Shown piece by piece: positions 27,138 to 36,563 of a stretch of DNA of 58,093 nt. The position numbers and the translations under genes are program-made. This stretch comes from Archangium sp. (GTDB lineage Bacteria; Myxococcota; Myxococcia; Myxococcales; Myxococcaceae). The stretch is from NCBI GenBank assembly GCA_030695565.1, contig JAUYRZ010000132.1:1-58093 (forward strand), in the 5' to 3' direction. Position 1 is the first letter of the stretch; each line of letters opens with the position of its first letter. The notes under the pieces are model-generated. The model was given only the letters and a program-made list of their open reading frames with translations, did no database searches and was not told the DNA's origin.

Positions 27138-27578
27138 TCAGGGGATCAGTTTGACGGCGTCTCCGTCGGTGGTGAGTTGCGTCTTGCCGTCGTTCTCGAG
27201 GACGACCTCGCCTATCGCGACCGTGTGCACCCGAGACTGTTTCGCCCCGTTGAAGGTGCCCTGCACGCTCACCACCAGGTGACCTCGGCCCGTGAAGTCC
27301 ACCCGCAGCGCGCGCACCTCGCCTGACTTCACAGCCGCGCCCGAGATGGCTTCGGGAGGCGTGGTGACGGTCACCCCGTCGATGCCCGAGATGACGACCG
27401 CGACGTTTTCGCCGGGACCACTGAAACGAAGCCTCAGCTGGGCCGTCGGCGAGCTCACCTCTGACTCGAGCGAAGTGGGCGCTCCGGGCTTGAGGGTGAC
27501 CTGCGCCGGCTCAGCCACCTTCTTCGAGGCGGAGCAACCGGTGAAGAGAAGCAGTGCAGCGATGAGGAGAGTTTTCAT
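27138..27578 (-). CDS. Small lipoprotein, unknown
   Basis: A 146-residue protein with a short hydrophobic signal and a lipobox ending L-F-T-G-C (Cys15). The mature part is a beta-rich, Ig-like domain of about 110 residues with no recognised family. Its start overlaps the stop of the metalloprotease gene (ATGA), so the two are co-translated. It may assist or anchor that exported protease; this is inference from coupling. Confidence 0.8.
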   Translation of the reverse strand: MKTLLIAALLLFTGCSASKKVAEPAQVTLKPGAPTSLESEVSSPTAQLRLRFSGPGENVAVVISGIDGVTVTTPPEAISGAAVKSGEVRALRVDFTGRGHLVVSVQGTFNGAKQSRVHTVAIGEVVLENDGKTQLTTDGDAVKLIP

Positions 27579-29749
27579 GGGCTCGTGATCGACATGGACA
27601 CGTTGTAGTTGCCGCTCACCTGCCCGTAGCCCTGCAGCACGACCACGTAGGTCGCGCCTGCGGTGGTCGGGAAGCTGATGGTCTCGAAACCGGTGGTCGT
27701 GTCATCCGCCCAGTCGGCATAGGCCCCGCGCCGGAAGGCCGCGATCCACACGTCTTGCGTGGAGTTGGAGCGCACGATGACCGTGCGGCCCGTGCCGGTG
27801 ACCACGTAGTACTGGTTCTGCTGGTACGAGTTCGAGGGGAAGCCGCCGCCCAGGCCGATGGTCCCCGTGAAGGGGATGGCCGCCGGGGTGAACATGCCAG
27901 CGAGGCTGCTGTCGCCTGCTCCGAAATCGGAGGTCACCGGGCCCACCAGGTACTTCGCCAGCACCGCGTTGATGCCAGCGGCGTTCGCTCCGGGCTGCGC
28001 TTTGAGGCCGGTGACGAAGGACGCCAGGGTGGTCACTGCGTCGGTCGTCTTCTGCGGCCCGGTGAGCACGTCGTAGACCGCGGCCAGACCGACGCCGACC
28101 TGATCGTGCGCGCCGTCGGAGGTGCTGTCGTAGAGATCGTAGATCGCCCGCAGCACCGCGTTCTCGGAGAAGGCGTTGGGGGTGGGATCGTCGGTGGGGT
28201 TGGGGATGGTCTCCGCGTCGTAGCCCCAGGCGTAGAGGGTGCCGCCGCTCCAGAGGCTGTCGGTGTACATCGTCTCGGGCAGCACCATCGCGGCGACGGC
28301 GGTGCCCCACGCTTCACCGAAGGCGATGCGCGGATCGAGCACGTCACCGCGGCCGTGCGGCCCACCCGGGCTGTCGGAGCGCGAGATGTTCTCTTCGAAG
28401 TAGTGACCCCACTCGTGAACGATCACGTGCGAGTCGAACTCGTCGATGTCTGCGCCGACCAGGCCGAGCACGTAGATCTCGTTCTCGCCGGAATCGAAGT
28501 GAGAAGTGCTGATCTGACCGAGCGCCTTGTTGCCGCTCTGCGGGGCGTTGTTGGGGCTCCAGTTCACCTTGAGCGCGGGGAAGTTCGCCGCCGGGCGCAC
28601 CGCGATGAACGCGCGGGCCGCCGTGTACATGGAGTCGAGGATCGCGAACGGTGCCGCGCGCCGGTTGGGTCCGAAGGTGGTGCCGGTCCAGCCGCTGCCA
28701 GCGTGGAGATCGAGCGTGGTGACCCCGGCGGTGAGCGCGCCGCCGATCGCCCAGGTCACGTTCGAGGCAGTGTTGTCTTCGACCTGGATCACCGGGGTGC
28801 CGGTTCTGGCGAGCGCCTGCACCTGCAAGGCGCCGGGGCCCGCGGTGAAGGAGAGCGCGTAGCTGCCGTCGGCGGCCGTGGTGGTAGAGGCGAGCACGGT
28901 GCTGCCCTCGACCACGCGCACCACGCCGTTGCGCACCGGTTTGGGGATGGTCTGGTTGAAGTAGAGCGTGCCGCCCGAACCGGGCACGTAGCGCGCGGGC
29001 ACGAAGTCGTAGGTCACGCGGCCGGTGATGGTGTGCGGGCCTGCGGTTCCGCCACCTGCGCCGCCTCCGGTGCCCCCGCCTGTTCCTCCGCCCGTCCCGC
29101 CTCCGGTGCCTCCACCCGTGCCGGCTCCTCCGCACTGGGTCGAGGTCACGCAGTTGGTGAAGGTGGTGAAGCAGCTCGTCGCGGCGTCACAGGAAAACGG
29201 TGCGCTGGCCAGGCAGCCGGCTGCGGTTCCGGTGGTGTTGCAGGTGATCCCCGCGCCGCCGCCGCCTCCCGTTCCACCACCCGTCGTTCCGCCTCCGCCC
29301 GTTCCACCTGCGGTACCTCCGCCTGTGCCACCGCCTGCTCCGCCTCCGGTGCCACCGCACATGCCTGAGCCCTGGCAAGCGGCGAGCGTCGCGAAACACT
29401 GGCTCGCGGCGTTGCAGGAGAAGGGCGAGCTCGTGGTGCACCCGGCAGCGACTCCCGTGGTGTTGCAGGAAGTGGTCGTGGTTCCGCCGCCGCCTCCGGT
29501 CGCCGTGCCGCCGCCCGTATTGGCCGTGAATTGGCAGCGGCCGAGCTGGCAGGTCTGCGGTGAGACGCAGACGTCGCAGGCGTTGCCCGCAGCACCGCAG
29601 ACCGTCTGCGTTCCTCCGAGCTGGCATTCATCGTTGGAGTCACAGCAGCCCGCGCAGTTGCTCGGCGTGCAGTTCGCGGTCGGTTGAATCTGGCAGGCGC
29701 TGAGTGCGAGGACGCAGCCCAGGGTCAGGTGTCGGAAGGTGGGGGTCAT
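27575..29749 (-). CDS. Secreted metalloprotease-like lipoprotein with Gly/Thr linkers
   Basis: I start at ATG 29749 (RBS-like CTGGAG), because the longer open frame upstream lies in a dispersed repeat. The 724-residue product has a lipobox (L-S-A-C). Small Cys-containing repeats follow (C-N-T-T-G with A-G-C about 12 residues apart), separated by long Gly/Thr linkers. Next come a carboxypeptidase-regulatory-like beta domain (G-R-V-T-Y near 230-320) and a zincin core V-H-E-W-G-H-Y-F-E with a downstream G-E-A-W-G. The C-terminus is a beta domain of pre-peptidase type. The HExxH motif implies a zinc protease on the surface or secreted. Its substrate is unknown. Confidence 0.8.
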   Translation of the reverse strand: MTPTFRHLTLGCVLALSACQIQPTANCTPSNCAGCCDSNDECQLGGTQTVCGAAGNACDVCVSPQTCQLGRCQFTANTGGGTATGGGGGTTTTSCNTTGVAAGCTTSSPFSCNAASQCFATLAACQGSGMCGGTGGGAGGGTGGGTAGGTGGGGTTGGGTGGGGGAGITCNTTGTAAGCLASAPFSCDAATSCFTTFTNCVTSTQCGGAGTGGGTGGGTGGGTGGGTGGGAGGGTAGPHTITGRVTYDFVPARYVPGSGGTLYFNQTIPKPVRNGVVRVVEGSTVLASTTTAADGSYALSFTAGPGALQVQALARTGTPVIQVEDNTASNVTWAIGGALTAGVTTLDLHAGSGWTGTTFGPNRRAAPFAILDSMYTAARAFIAVRPAANFPALKVNWSPNNAPQSGNKALGQISTSHFDSGENEIYVLGLVGADIDEFDSHVIVHEWGHYFEENISRSDSPGGPHGRGDVLDPRIAFGEAWGTAVAAMVLPETMYTDSLWSGGTLYAWGYDAETIPNPTDDPTPNAFSENAVLRAIYDLYDSTSDGAHDQVGVGLAAVYDVLTGPQKTTDAVTTLASFVTGLKAQPGANAAGINAVLAKYLVGPVTSDFGAGDSSLAGMFTPAAIPFTGTIGLGGGFPSNSYQQNQYYVVTGTGRTVIVRSNSTQDVWIAAFRRGAYADWADDTTTGFETISFPTTAGATYVVVLQGYGQVSGNYNVSMSITSP

Positions 29750-29799
29750 GCGCGCTCCAGGAGCACCGTGCTTAGCACCAGTCGCCATTCCACCGCTTG

Positions 29800-30056
29800 C
29801 CTTGGGGAAGGTGGGCGTTCGAGGTCTCCATCGGGGTCGCATCGGGCAGGCCGCTCTGCCTCGGGCGAGGACCCTCACTTGTTGCGAAATGTACAATCGA
29901 TGAAGACAATGCCGACCGGCTGCACGGATCGCCGTCGATTTCGGCGTCGATTGTATGTTCCGCAACAGGCACACCTGAACGTCTTCGCCAGAAGTCGAGA
30001 GGCCTGTTCGCGTCGTGCAACTTCTGAGGCCCTTCGACACCACGCACTTCAAGGCT
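29800..30056. repeat. Foldback dispersed repeat, copy A
   Basis: About 257 bases in the 307-base gap 29750-30056 match a second copy at 38080-38412. Examples are GGGTCGCATCGGGCAGGCC, the G-GGCGAGGACCC segment, ATGTACAATCGATG, and AAGTCGAGAGGCCTG at the right. The two halves are imperfect inverted repeats: TGTTGCGAAATGTACAATCG on the left pairs with CGATTGTATGTTCCGCAACA on the right. No gene is seen in it. It looks like a MITE-like or structured non-coding element. Confidence 0.75.
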
Positions 30057-30602
30057 TCAGTTGAAGCGCACCTTCGTCTTCACCCCGCTCTTCACTTCTT
30101 CCTGGAACGGCTTCACGCCTTCCTGAAACACCTGCAGCACGATCGTCGACTGATCAGGCGAGGTGTCTTCGAGCTCGAACTCCATCCCCGTGCTCACCGG
30201 GTGCGCGTGCTCGATCTCCACCAGCACCGCCACCGACAGCGCCGCATCGTTCGCGCGGGGATCATCTCGCAGCGAGACCTTCGTCTCCTTGATGACCAAC
30301 GCGATCGGCGCGGTCGAGATCGACAGCTTCAACGGCCGGGTCGCCAGCTTGACCAACTGCTCCTTGAGCCTGGTGACCTCGAGCCCGGTGATCAGCCCAT
30401 CCCGATTCGAGTCGACCGCTTCCCGCAGCAACAGACAGCGGTCGCCCGAATCGACATCCATCACGATGAGCGCAGACACCTTCGTCTTCGTCAGCGTGAC
30501 GGTGAGCTTCTTGTGAAAGCCACTGGGGTGCCCGAACGCCGTGGTGGCGACGAGCAGCCCCAGCAGCAGGAGCGCCCTATTCCGGATCGCTGTGGAACCC
30601 AT
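30057..30602 (-). CDS. Exported protein with an EF-hand-like loop
   Basis: A 181-residue protein with a signal peptide ending around F-G-H at residue 23-25. A single calcium-loop-like motif D-S-N-R-D-G-L-I-T lies near residue 64. The rest is beta-rich, with no recognised family. Its start overlaps the end of the large PHP-domain gene by 26 bases, so it is the last gene of a leftward operon with that gene, a porin and a phosphatase. A calcium or phosphate-related role is possible but unproven. Confidence 0.75.
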   Translation of the reverse strand: MGSTAIRNRALLLLGLLVATTAFGHPSGFHKKLTVTLTKTKVSALIVMDVDSGDRCLLLREAVDSNRDGLITGLEVTRLKEQLVKLATRPLKLSISTAPIALVIKETKVSLRDDPRANDAALSVAVLVEIEHAHPVSTGMEFELEDTSPDQSTIVLQVFQEGVKPFQEEVKSGVKTKVRFN

Positions 30603-33600
30603 GGAAGAGCTTGCGCACGTCCGGCATCACGCGCGGAACGAAGGGCACGTCGTTGCCCACCGGCAAGATCCGCTTCTGCACCCGCAGCGGCTGCTTGATG
30701 GTGCGATCGACCCAGATGGGGTTGGTGAACGCATACGGCGTGACGATCTGCCGCTGCGTGGGCTTGTACTTCCCGAACTTGGGCGAGAAGCCGAACGACG
30801 AGCCGATCACGCCGACCGCGTCGCTGATCTCGAGTGAAGGCACCTCGTACGCCGTGTGCACCGGCCACATCGACTCCTCACCCGCGGCCTCGACCACGAT
30901 GAACGAGCCATCGGGAATGTTGCTGTAGCGCCTGACCACGTCGAGCCGGTTCACCTCGCGCGTGTCAGGCACGTCGATCACCTCGAGCTTCACCGGCACC
31001 TTCGCGTCACGGCCACCCCGCAGCACCGTCACCCGCTTGAGATCCATCCACGGAGCCGCGCGCGCCACGATGTGCACGTCGATCACGCCGTCTGCCGCGA
31101 CCACCGTGCTGCCCAGGCCCTGCTCGTTGACAGTGACCTCCAGAATCGGCCCGTTGGTGACCAGCGCTTTGCCCGCGTGAAGGCCCGCGAAGACCGCGTC
31201 TTCATCGAGGGCGCGCATGGTGCCGTCGGCCGTCTCACCGACCTGCACGTAGGTGCGCGGCAGACCGGCCTCCGACTTCTCACCGTGCGAATCGGAGTTG
31301 CCCGTCGCGGTCACGCGCTGCCCCCGCGAGAGCAGGATGAACCAGTCATCCTGTGCACCGGGCTGCACCGGCTGGAGCTCGAACCCACCATCGGCTTCGA
31401 TCTTCACCACCTCGTTGAGGATCTCACCGGGCGCAGGCAGACAATCGGTGTTGGCCGGAACCCCGGGCCCGCAGCGCGCCACGGTCGGCTCAGGCCCCGG
31501 AGGAGGCACCGCGGGGATGCGGTAGGGGAACATGATGTCCATGCGCTTGCCGTTGAAGACCTCCATCGCGTCGAACTCGCGCGAGAAGTTCGACGGATCG
31601 TACGGGGAGAGCCCACCGTCAGGCAGCGGCTTCGTATCGACCGAGACCGCCGAGTACCCGGGCAGCGGCTCGCCCGTGTAGCCCGAGATGTTGAAGGCGT
31701 TGAAGTACCCGAGGATGGTGTCGCGCGGGTGATTGACCTGCACCACCGTCTTCTGCGGATCCGTACCGAGCGCGCGCAGCTGCGCGAACAGCTCACCGGG
31801 CGGCCGGAAGAACCACCGGAAGCTGCCGTGCTGCACGGGGCCCGGCTGCAACGCGAGGGGGAAGGCGTTGAAGTGACCCATCTCCAGCGTGGTGAGCTCG
31901 AGGCCCACCGAGCTGGCCAGCCAGTCGTTGAGGTTGAGCGAGTCGATGGTGGGGCCGTAGTCGGCCACGTAGTTGTGATCAGTCGAGACCACGAGATCCA
32001 CGCCTTCGACCGCGAAGCTGGTGACGCGCGCTTCGAGGTTCATGTCGCTGTCGACCGACTTGATCGAGTGCACGTGGAAGTCAGCGCTGATCCACCCCGG
32101 CGTGCCGACCACCTGGGTGAGCTTGAAGCCCACGTTGGTGGTCTTGCCCGAGGTGATCTCGATGTCCTGCTTCTGCAGGTCGTACTCGATGCCGCGCGAC
32201 GCGTAGACCGTGTACTTGCCCGGGCGAATCGGCCGGCCGCCGGCACCATTGGCGTAGAAGAACTTCTCCACGTACTCGCGCGAGGCCGGATCAGCCGCGG
32301 AGTCGGTGATCAGATCCGACTGGCGCAGGCGCTCGCCGATCTTGAGGTCGTAGAAGAACTGCCGCGGCTGCAGCGTGGGATCTTCGTTCTCGTACACGCC
32401 CAGCACCGTGATCTTCGCGGGCAACGGCTGACCCCGCTCATCGGTGACGGTGACGCTCAGATCGCCGGGCTGCTCCAACTCGAAGTTCAGGGTGGCGGAG
32501 CCGCCTTCGGTGACCTCCACCTCGACCGCGCTCTTCGCGACCGAACGAACCCGATCGAGCGCGTAGCCGGTGTATTTGCCGGCGGGCACCGGCGCCGTCC
32601 ACACGCCGCCTTTGCGCGTGGTGGCCTGGGTCACGTAGTTGCCCGCGCCGTCCTTCAAGACCACCGAGAGCCCCTCGAGCGGCTGGTTGGTCTTCGCCTC
32701 GCGCACGTAACCGGAGATCGTTCCGTAGGGCGTCGACTCGCGCACCACGAACTCACGCCCGTTGGGGCGGATGGTGACGTCGCGCATGTCGTAGACGATC
32801 TTCTGCACGCTGCCCACGTCACCCGAGCCGACCGCGAGGAACGCGGTGTAGCTGTAGCTGGCGCCCTTCGGCAGCATCTGCGGCGCCTTCGCGAAATACG
32901 TGCCCAGGAAGCTCGAAGACGCGATGGGGATGAGGATCGAGTCTTTGTTGGCCGTCGGGTAGAAGTTGCCCGCCACCGCGCGTTCGCTCTGCAGGTAGCT
33001 GCCCGCGCTGTTCTGGCCGGAGACGAAGGCGTAGCTCACGCCGTCACCTTCCGTGGCCCACATCGAGGTCACTTCTCCGGGCAACGCGTCGAGCGAGGCG
33101 GGCCGCTTGTAGACGTCTTCCAGGTGGAAGCGCATGTCGAAGCCGGCCTGGCCGGGCACGAAGAGGCGCTGGCCTTCACCGAGCAAGGTGACGAACCCGA
33201 AGGGCACATTGAGCCCCCACGACGCGTCGCGGGTGCCGTTGTTGGTCACCGTGACGACGATCTTCAGGTACTGCTTTCCCGGCTCGAGAATGTAGTCGCA
33301 GGTGAAATCGAGCGGGTCTTTCGGGTCGACCACCTCGGTGAACGCCTTCACCAGCGAGATGAACGCGCCGCTGCGGCCCGACACCCGAATCGAAGCCGCC
33401 TTGCCGTCGGACCCATCGGCCAACACTTCGACCTTCGCGGGCTCGAGCGCGGTGAGGAAGAACGCGGGGAACATCTCGGTGAAGTAGTCGTTGCCCTTCA
33501 CGCCACTGGCCGAGCTGGCCTGGCCGCCGCGCACGAGATCGATGTCGATGAGCGAACCACCGAAGCTCCCGAAGCCGCGGCTGGTGCCCACGTTCTGGAT

Positions 33601-33828
33601 GATGGCGTGCATCACCCCGTTGGAGAGCTTGAAGTCACCGTCGGCGCCCGAGGCGCGTTTGCCGCCGATGAGATCGGTCGCGTCTCTGGGAGCGGAGTCG
33701 GTGTCACCCAGCGCCCGCACGCCGCCGATCAACTCGACGCGGCTGTTGATCTGAAACGCACGCGCCGGGGCTTCCGTCTTCGTGCAGGCGCCGATCAACA
33801 CCAGCGCACCGAGGAGCATTCGTTTCAT
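30577..33828 (-). CDS. CehA/McbA-type PHP-domain metallohydrolase lipoprotein
   Basis: The 1083-residue protein begins with a lipobox (L-I-G-A-C, Cys15). A large beta domain (30-350), a carboxypeptidase-regulatory-like domain (about 365-455) and a further beta segment follow. Next is a PHP-type metal-dependent hydrolase with D-F-H-V-H-S near 585, S-T-D-H-N-Y-V-A-D near 620, V-N-H-P-R near 700 and G-N-S-D-S-H-G near 840. These are the PHP metal ligands. The family includes carbaryl hydrolase CehA and phosphoesterases. It lies four bases after the porin gene in the same direction, in a probable phosphoester-scavenging operon. Confidence 0.86.
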   Translation of the reverse strand: MKRMLLGALVLIGACTKTEAPARAFQINSRVELIGGVRALGDTDSAPRDATDLIGGKRASGADGDFKLSNGVMHAIIQNVGTSRGFGSFGGSLIDIDLVRGGQASSASGVKGNDYFTEMFPAFFLTALEPAKVEVLADGSDGKAASIRVSGRSGAFISLVKAFTEVVDPKDPLDFTCDYILEPGKQYLKIVVTVTNNGTRDASWGLNVPFGFVTLLGEGQRLFVPGQAGFDMRFHLEDVYKRPASLDALPGEVTSMWATEGDGVSYAFVSGQNSAGSYLQSERAVAGNFYPTANKDSILIPIASSSFLGTYFAKAPQMLPKGASYSYTAFLAVGSGDVGSVQKIVYDMRDVTIRPNGREFVVRESTPYGTISGYVREAKTNQPLEGLSVVLKDGAGNYVTQATTRKGGVWTAPVPAGKYTGYALDRVRSVAKSAVEVEVTEGGSATLNFELEQPGDLSVTVTDERGQPLPAKITVLGVYENEDPTLQPRQFFYDLKIGERLRQSDLITDSAADPASREYVEKFFYANGAGGRPIRPGKYTVYASRGIEYDLQKQDIEITSGKTTNVGFKLTQVVGTPGWISADFHVHSIKSVDSDMNLEARVTSFAVEGVDLVVSTDHNYVADYGPTIDSLNLNDWLASSVGLELTTLEMGHFNAFPLALQPGPVQHGSFRWFFRPPGELFAQLRALGTDPQKTVVQVNHPRDTILGYFNAFNISGYTGEPLPGYSAVSVDTKPLPDGGLSPYDPSNFSREFDAMEVFNGKRMDIMFPYRIPAVPPPGPEPTVARCGPGVPANTDCLPAPGEILNEVVKIEADGGFELQPVQPGAQDDWFILLSRGQRVTATGNSDSHGEKSEAGLPRTYVQVGETADGTMRALDEDAVFAGLHAGKALVTNGPILEVTVNEQGLGSTVVAADGVIDVHIVARAAPWMDLKRVTVLRGGRDAKVPVKLEVIDVPDTREVNRLDVVRRYSNIPDGSFIVVEAAGEESMWPVHTAYEVPSLEISDAVGVIGSSFGFSPKFGKYKPTQRQIVTPYAFTNPIWVDRTIKQPLRVQKRILPVGNDVPFVPRVMPDVRKLFHGFHSDPE

Positions 33829-33832
33829 CGGC

Positions 33833-34981
33833 TCACCACACCGCGTGGATCATCGCGTCCACGCTGTCGTTGGAATAGGTGGCCCGCGCCTCTTCGTTGC
33901 GGTGGGTGTACTGGAGCAGGATTCGGAACGGTAACTCGAACGGGCGCCAGCCGACCATGGCGGCCACCTCGATCACCTGGTCATCCGTCTGGGCGTTGCT
34001 CGGCTCGAAGAACGCGAACCGCGCGGCCGCCTCGAGGCCGGTGGGCGTGTGCTGGTAGCGCACCTGCGCGAGCGCTCCGAGAGACGAGTCGGTGGGCAGG
34101 CCCGCGTAGCTGTACGACGACGACTTGCCGAGGAACGCCAGCAGCCCGGTGAGGCCCATGTGGCTCGCCGAGAGGTCAGCGCCGTAGGAGAGCTGGTTGG
34201 TGGTGAGCTGGTTGGGCCGCGCTCCGTCGGTGCGCGAGTTGTAATAGCCGTTGAGGCCGAGGGTGATGCGCTGGCTGATGTCGAGCTCGACGCGCGCGAC
34301 CGGGGTCACCGCGTTGTTGTCGTTGAAGAGGTGGTTGAGGCCGTTGCCGTTGAAGACGCCGACCGCGTACTTGAAGCCGAACCGATCTCCGAGCCGGGTG
34401 CTGCCGATCTGCACGCCCACCTGGCGATCCGGGGCGAGGCCGGTGCGCGGGCCGTAGCCCTCGGGCGGGGTGAGACCACCGGCGAGCACGGAGCGGCTCA
34501 CGAACGGAATCGCGCCGTCCGACTGCAACATCTCGGCGTAGTACGGCGGGCGGAACTGGCCCGCGCGGATCTGAAAGAACTTCGCGACGTCGTACTGCAC
34601 GTACGCGTCACGCACGTCGACGATGCGGCGGCCGGTGAGCGGATCGTTTTCGTCGACCAGCGGCGCCGCCAGCTCGATCGAGGTGTAGACGGTGAACTTG
34701 TCGACCGGGCGAAACTCGAGCCCGAGACGGAAGTCAGCCACGCGGAAGCCGCCGTTGCTGCCGACCAGCTGCTGGTCTTGAAAAGGGAACGTGTAGAAGA
34801 CGCCGACGCGCGCGAAGCCGGTGAGCGTGAACTTCTGGTACCAGGGAATCTGCACGACGGGTGCAGCGGGCGCCGCTTCAGGCACCACCGCAGCGGGAAC
34901 GTCTTTTTCCTGAACCGGTTCCGGCGCGGCCTCGGCGGGGGTCTGAGCGAGCGCGAGAGAAAGCACGAGAGCGAGCGACAT
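33833..34981 (-). CDS. Outer-membrane porin, OprO/OprP-like
   Basis: A 382-residue beta-barrel with a signal peptide, a Pro/Ala/Glu-rich periplasmic segment (15-45), and then alternating beta strands to a C-terminal aromatic residue (Trp) typical of outer-membrane barrels. The segment G-Q-F-R-P-P-Y-Y-A-E followed by F-V-S-R-S fits the phosphate-selective porin O/P family. Its neighbours, an alkaline phosphatase upstream and a PHP hydrolase downstream, support uptake of phosphate or a phosphorylated compound. Substrate specificity is inferred. Confidence 0.83.
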   Translation of the reverse strand: MSLALVLSLALAQTPAEAAPEPVQEKDVPAAVVPEAAPAAPVVQIPWYQKFTLTGFARVGVFYTFPFQDQQLVGSNGGFRVADFRLGLEFRPVDKFTVYTSIELAAPLVDENDPLTGRRIVDVRDAYVQYDVAKFFQIRAGQFRPPYYAEMLQSDGAIPFVSRSVLAGGLTPPEGYGPRTGLAPDRQVGVQIGSTRLGDRFGFKYAVGVFNGNGLNHLFNDNNAVTPVARVELDISQRITLGLNGYYNSRTDGARPNQLTTNQLSYGADLSASHMGLTGLLAFLGKSSSYSYAGLPTDSSLGALAQVRYQHTPTGLEAAARFAFFEPSNAQTDDQVIEVAAMVGWRPFELPFRILLQYTHRNEEARATYSNDSVDAMIHAVW

Positions 34982-34996
34982 GATGATGGTTCTCCT

Positions 34997-36514
34997 TCAG
35001 CGGAAGACTTCGTCGAGCGAGCGGCCTTGTGCGGCCGCGGGCGTGGGAATGGTGAGCAGACGCGACATCGTCGGAGCGAGGTTGATGGGCTCGGTGGTGC
35101 CGCCCTGCCCCTTCTTCACGTTGAGCCCGAAGAAGACCAGCGGCACGGCGCGATCGTAGAGCCAGGGGCTGGCGTGCCCCGTCTTGTCGTGCGCGCCGTA
35201 GGTCCAATAGGGCCTGGTCAGCACGATCAGATCGGGCGAGCGGCCGACGAAGGCGCCCCGCGCGTAGAGCTGGCCTTGCGGTCCCTCGAGTTTTCCAATC
35301 GGCAGGAGGTCGAGCACGCCGGGTTGGGCCCGCGCGATCTTGCGAAGCCGTTCGATCACCGGCTGCGCCTTCGCGCGCAGTGAGGCGGTGAAGGTGAAGC
35401 CCGGCGTCTTGGAGCCCGCGAACCACTCCTGCCGGCCGAGCTGATCATCGAGCTCCTTGTCGAGCAGCTCCTTGAGCGCCTTCAGGTCGACCCGGCCGGC
35501 GTCGAGACCACGCGCCTTCGAGAGCTCGGGCACCGGGGGCACGCCGTGATCAGACGAGAGCACCACCACGTACTTGCCCTTGCCCACCAGCGCGTCGAGG
35601 CCGGTGAGCAGGCGGCCGATCTCTCTATCGATGTGCAGGTACTCGTTGAGCGACTCGGGCGAATCGGGCCCGAACCCGTGCCCGATGCGATCGTGCCCGG
35701 AGAAGCTGATGGTGAGGATGTCGGGGATCTCGTCTTGACCCAGGCCCATCGCCTTCACGCCATCGAGCGCGATGTCGACCTCGGCGGTGTCGAGCGGCGC
35801 CTGCAGCAAGGGGTTTTCGGCGAGCGGCTCGCTGTCTCCCGCGCGTTGGGGCAGCGGCGGCGCCTGGCCGGTGACGCCCCCACCGGGAAGTCCCCAGGCG
35901 AAGGCGCCCTTGAGCACCAGCTGCGCGATCCGCTCGTTGGTGGCGGCGAGAAAAGCGGGCGGCTCCTTCGCGTAGAAGGTGCTGGTGGTGAAGAACGGCT
36001 TCTCGGCGTCGAACCACACGGCGAGCCCCGCGTGGCCTGCGCAGAGAATGGCCGACCGATCCTTGGCGCTGATGGAGAGCCCCAACGCCTTGTCGTCGGC
36101 AGACTTCGCGGCGTCGACCAGCGTGGGTGCACGCAGCCAGGTGGGCGCGGTGCCGTCGCGCTCGCGAGGTTCGCGGCCGAGCACCTTGAAGTTCGAGTCT
36201 TGCGTGGAGAGGCAGGCCTTGCCGGTCTCCGCGTCGATCCAGTCGTTCGAGGTGATGCCGTGCACTTCTCCGTACGCACCGGTCAAGAGCGTGGCGTGAC
36301 CGACCGAGGTGATGGTGGGCGCCGCTTCGTAGCGGGCCTCTTCGAAGGTGTAGCCCTCGGTGGTGAGGCGTTTGATGCCCGCGGTCACCTTCGGCATGCG
36401 CGCGTGAAACGCATCTGCGGAGAGCTGATCGATGACGATCACCACGCCCAACCGGGGCCGCTCTGCGAAGACGGGAGCCGCCACGAGCAGGAGGATCACA
36501 CCGAGTCGATGCAC
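34997..36514 (-). CDS. Exported alkaline phosphatase-superfamily enzyme (PafA/NPP-like)
   Basis: About 505 residues with a signal peptide ending P-V-F-A. The nucleophile loop is A-P-T-I-T-S-V-G-H, and the metal ligands appear in V-I-D-Q-L, G-H-D-R-I-G-H and S-S-D-H-G, as in type I phosphodiesterases and PafA phosphatases. I prefer GTG 36514, because the DNA before it forms a hairpin (CCTTCCC and GGGAAGG). ATG 36556 is an alternative. The enzyme would hydrolyse phosphomonoesters or diesters in the periplasm, and the porin gene follows 15 bases on. Confidence 0.85.
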   Translation of the reverse strand: MHRLGVILLLVAAPVFAERPRLGVVIVIDQLSADAFHARMPKVTAGIKRLTTEGYTFEEARYEAAPTITSVGHATLLTGAYGEVHGITSNDWIDAETGKACLSTQDSNFKVLGREPRERDGTAPTWLRAPTLVDAAKSADDKALGLSISAKDRSAILCAGHAGLAVWFDAEKPFFTTSTFYAKEPPAFLAATNERIAQLVLKGAFAWGLPGGGVTGQAPPLPQRAGDSEPLAENPLLQAPLDTAEVDIALDGVKAMGLGQDEIPDILTISFSGHDRIGHGFGPDSPESLNEYLHIDREIGRLLTGLDALVGKGKYVVVLSSDHGVPPVPELSKARGLDAGRVDLKALKELLDKELDDQLGRQEWFAGSKTPGFTFTASLRAKAQPVIERLRKIARAQPGVLDLLPIGKLEGPQGQLYARGAFVGRSPDLIVLTRPYWTYGAHDKTGHASPWLYDRAVPLVFFGLNVKKGQGGTTEPINLAPTMSRLLTIPTPAAAQGRSLDEVFR

Positions 36515-36563
36515 GGCTGGCGCTTCTAGCCGCCTTCCCGAGGGGGAAGGTGACATTTGGGGT

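Noticed and set aside
27755-29368. 537-codon plus-strand frame
   Set aside because: Antisense to the metalloprotease-like gene; His/Val/Arg/Ala/Gly-rich, no motif.
30856-34152. 1098-codon open frame on the plus strand
   Set aside because: Antisense shadow of the PHP lipoprotein gene, His/Arg-rich with no domain; the opposite strand has clear motifs.
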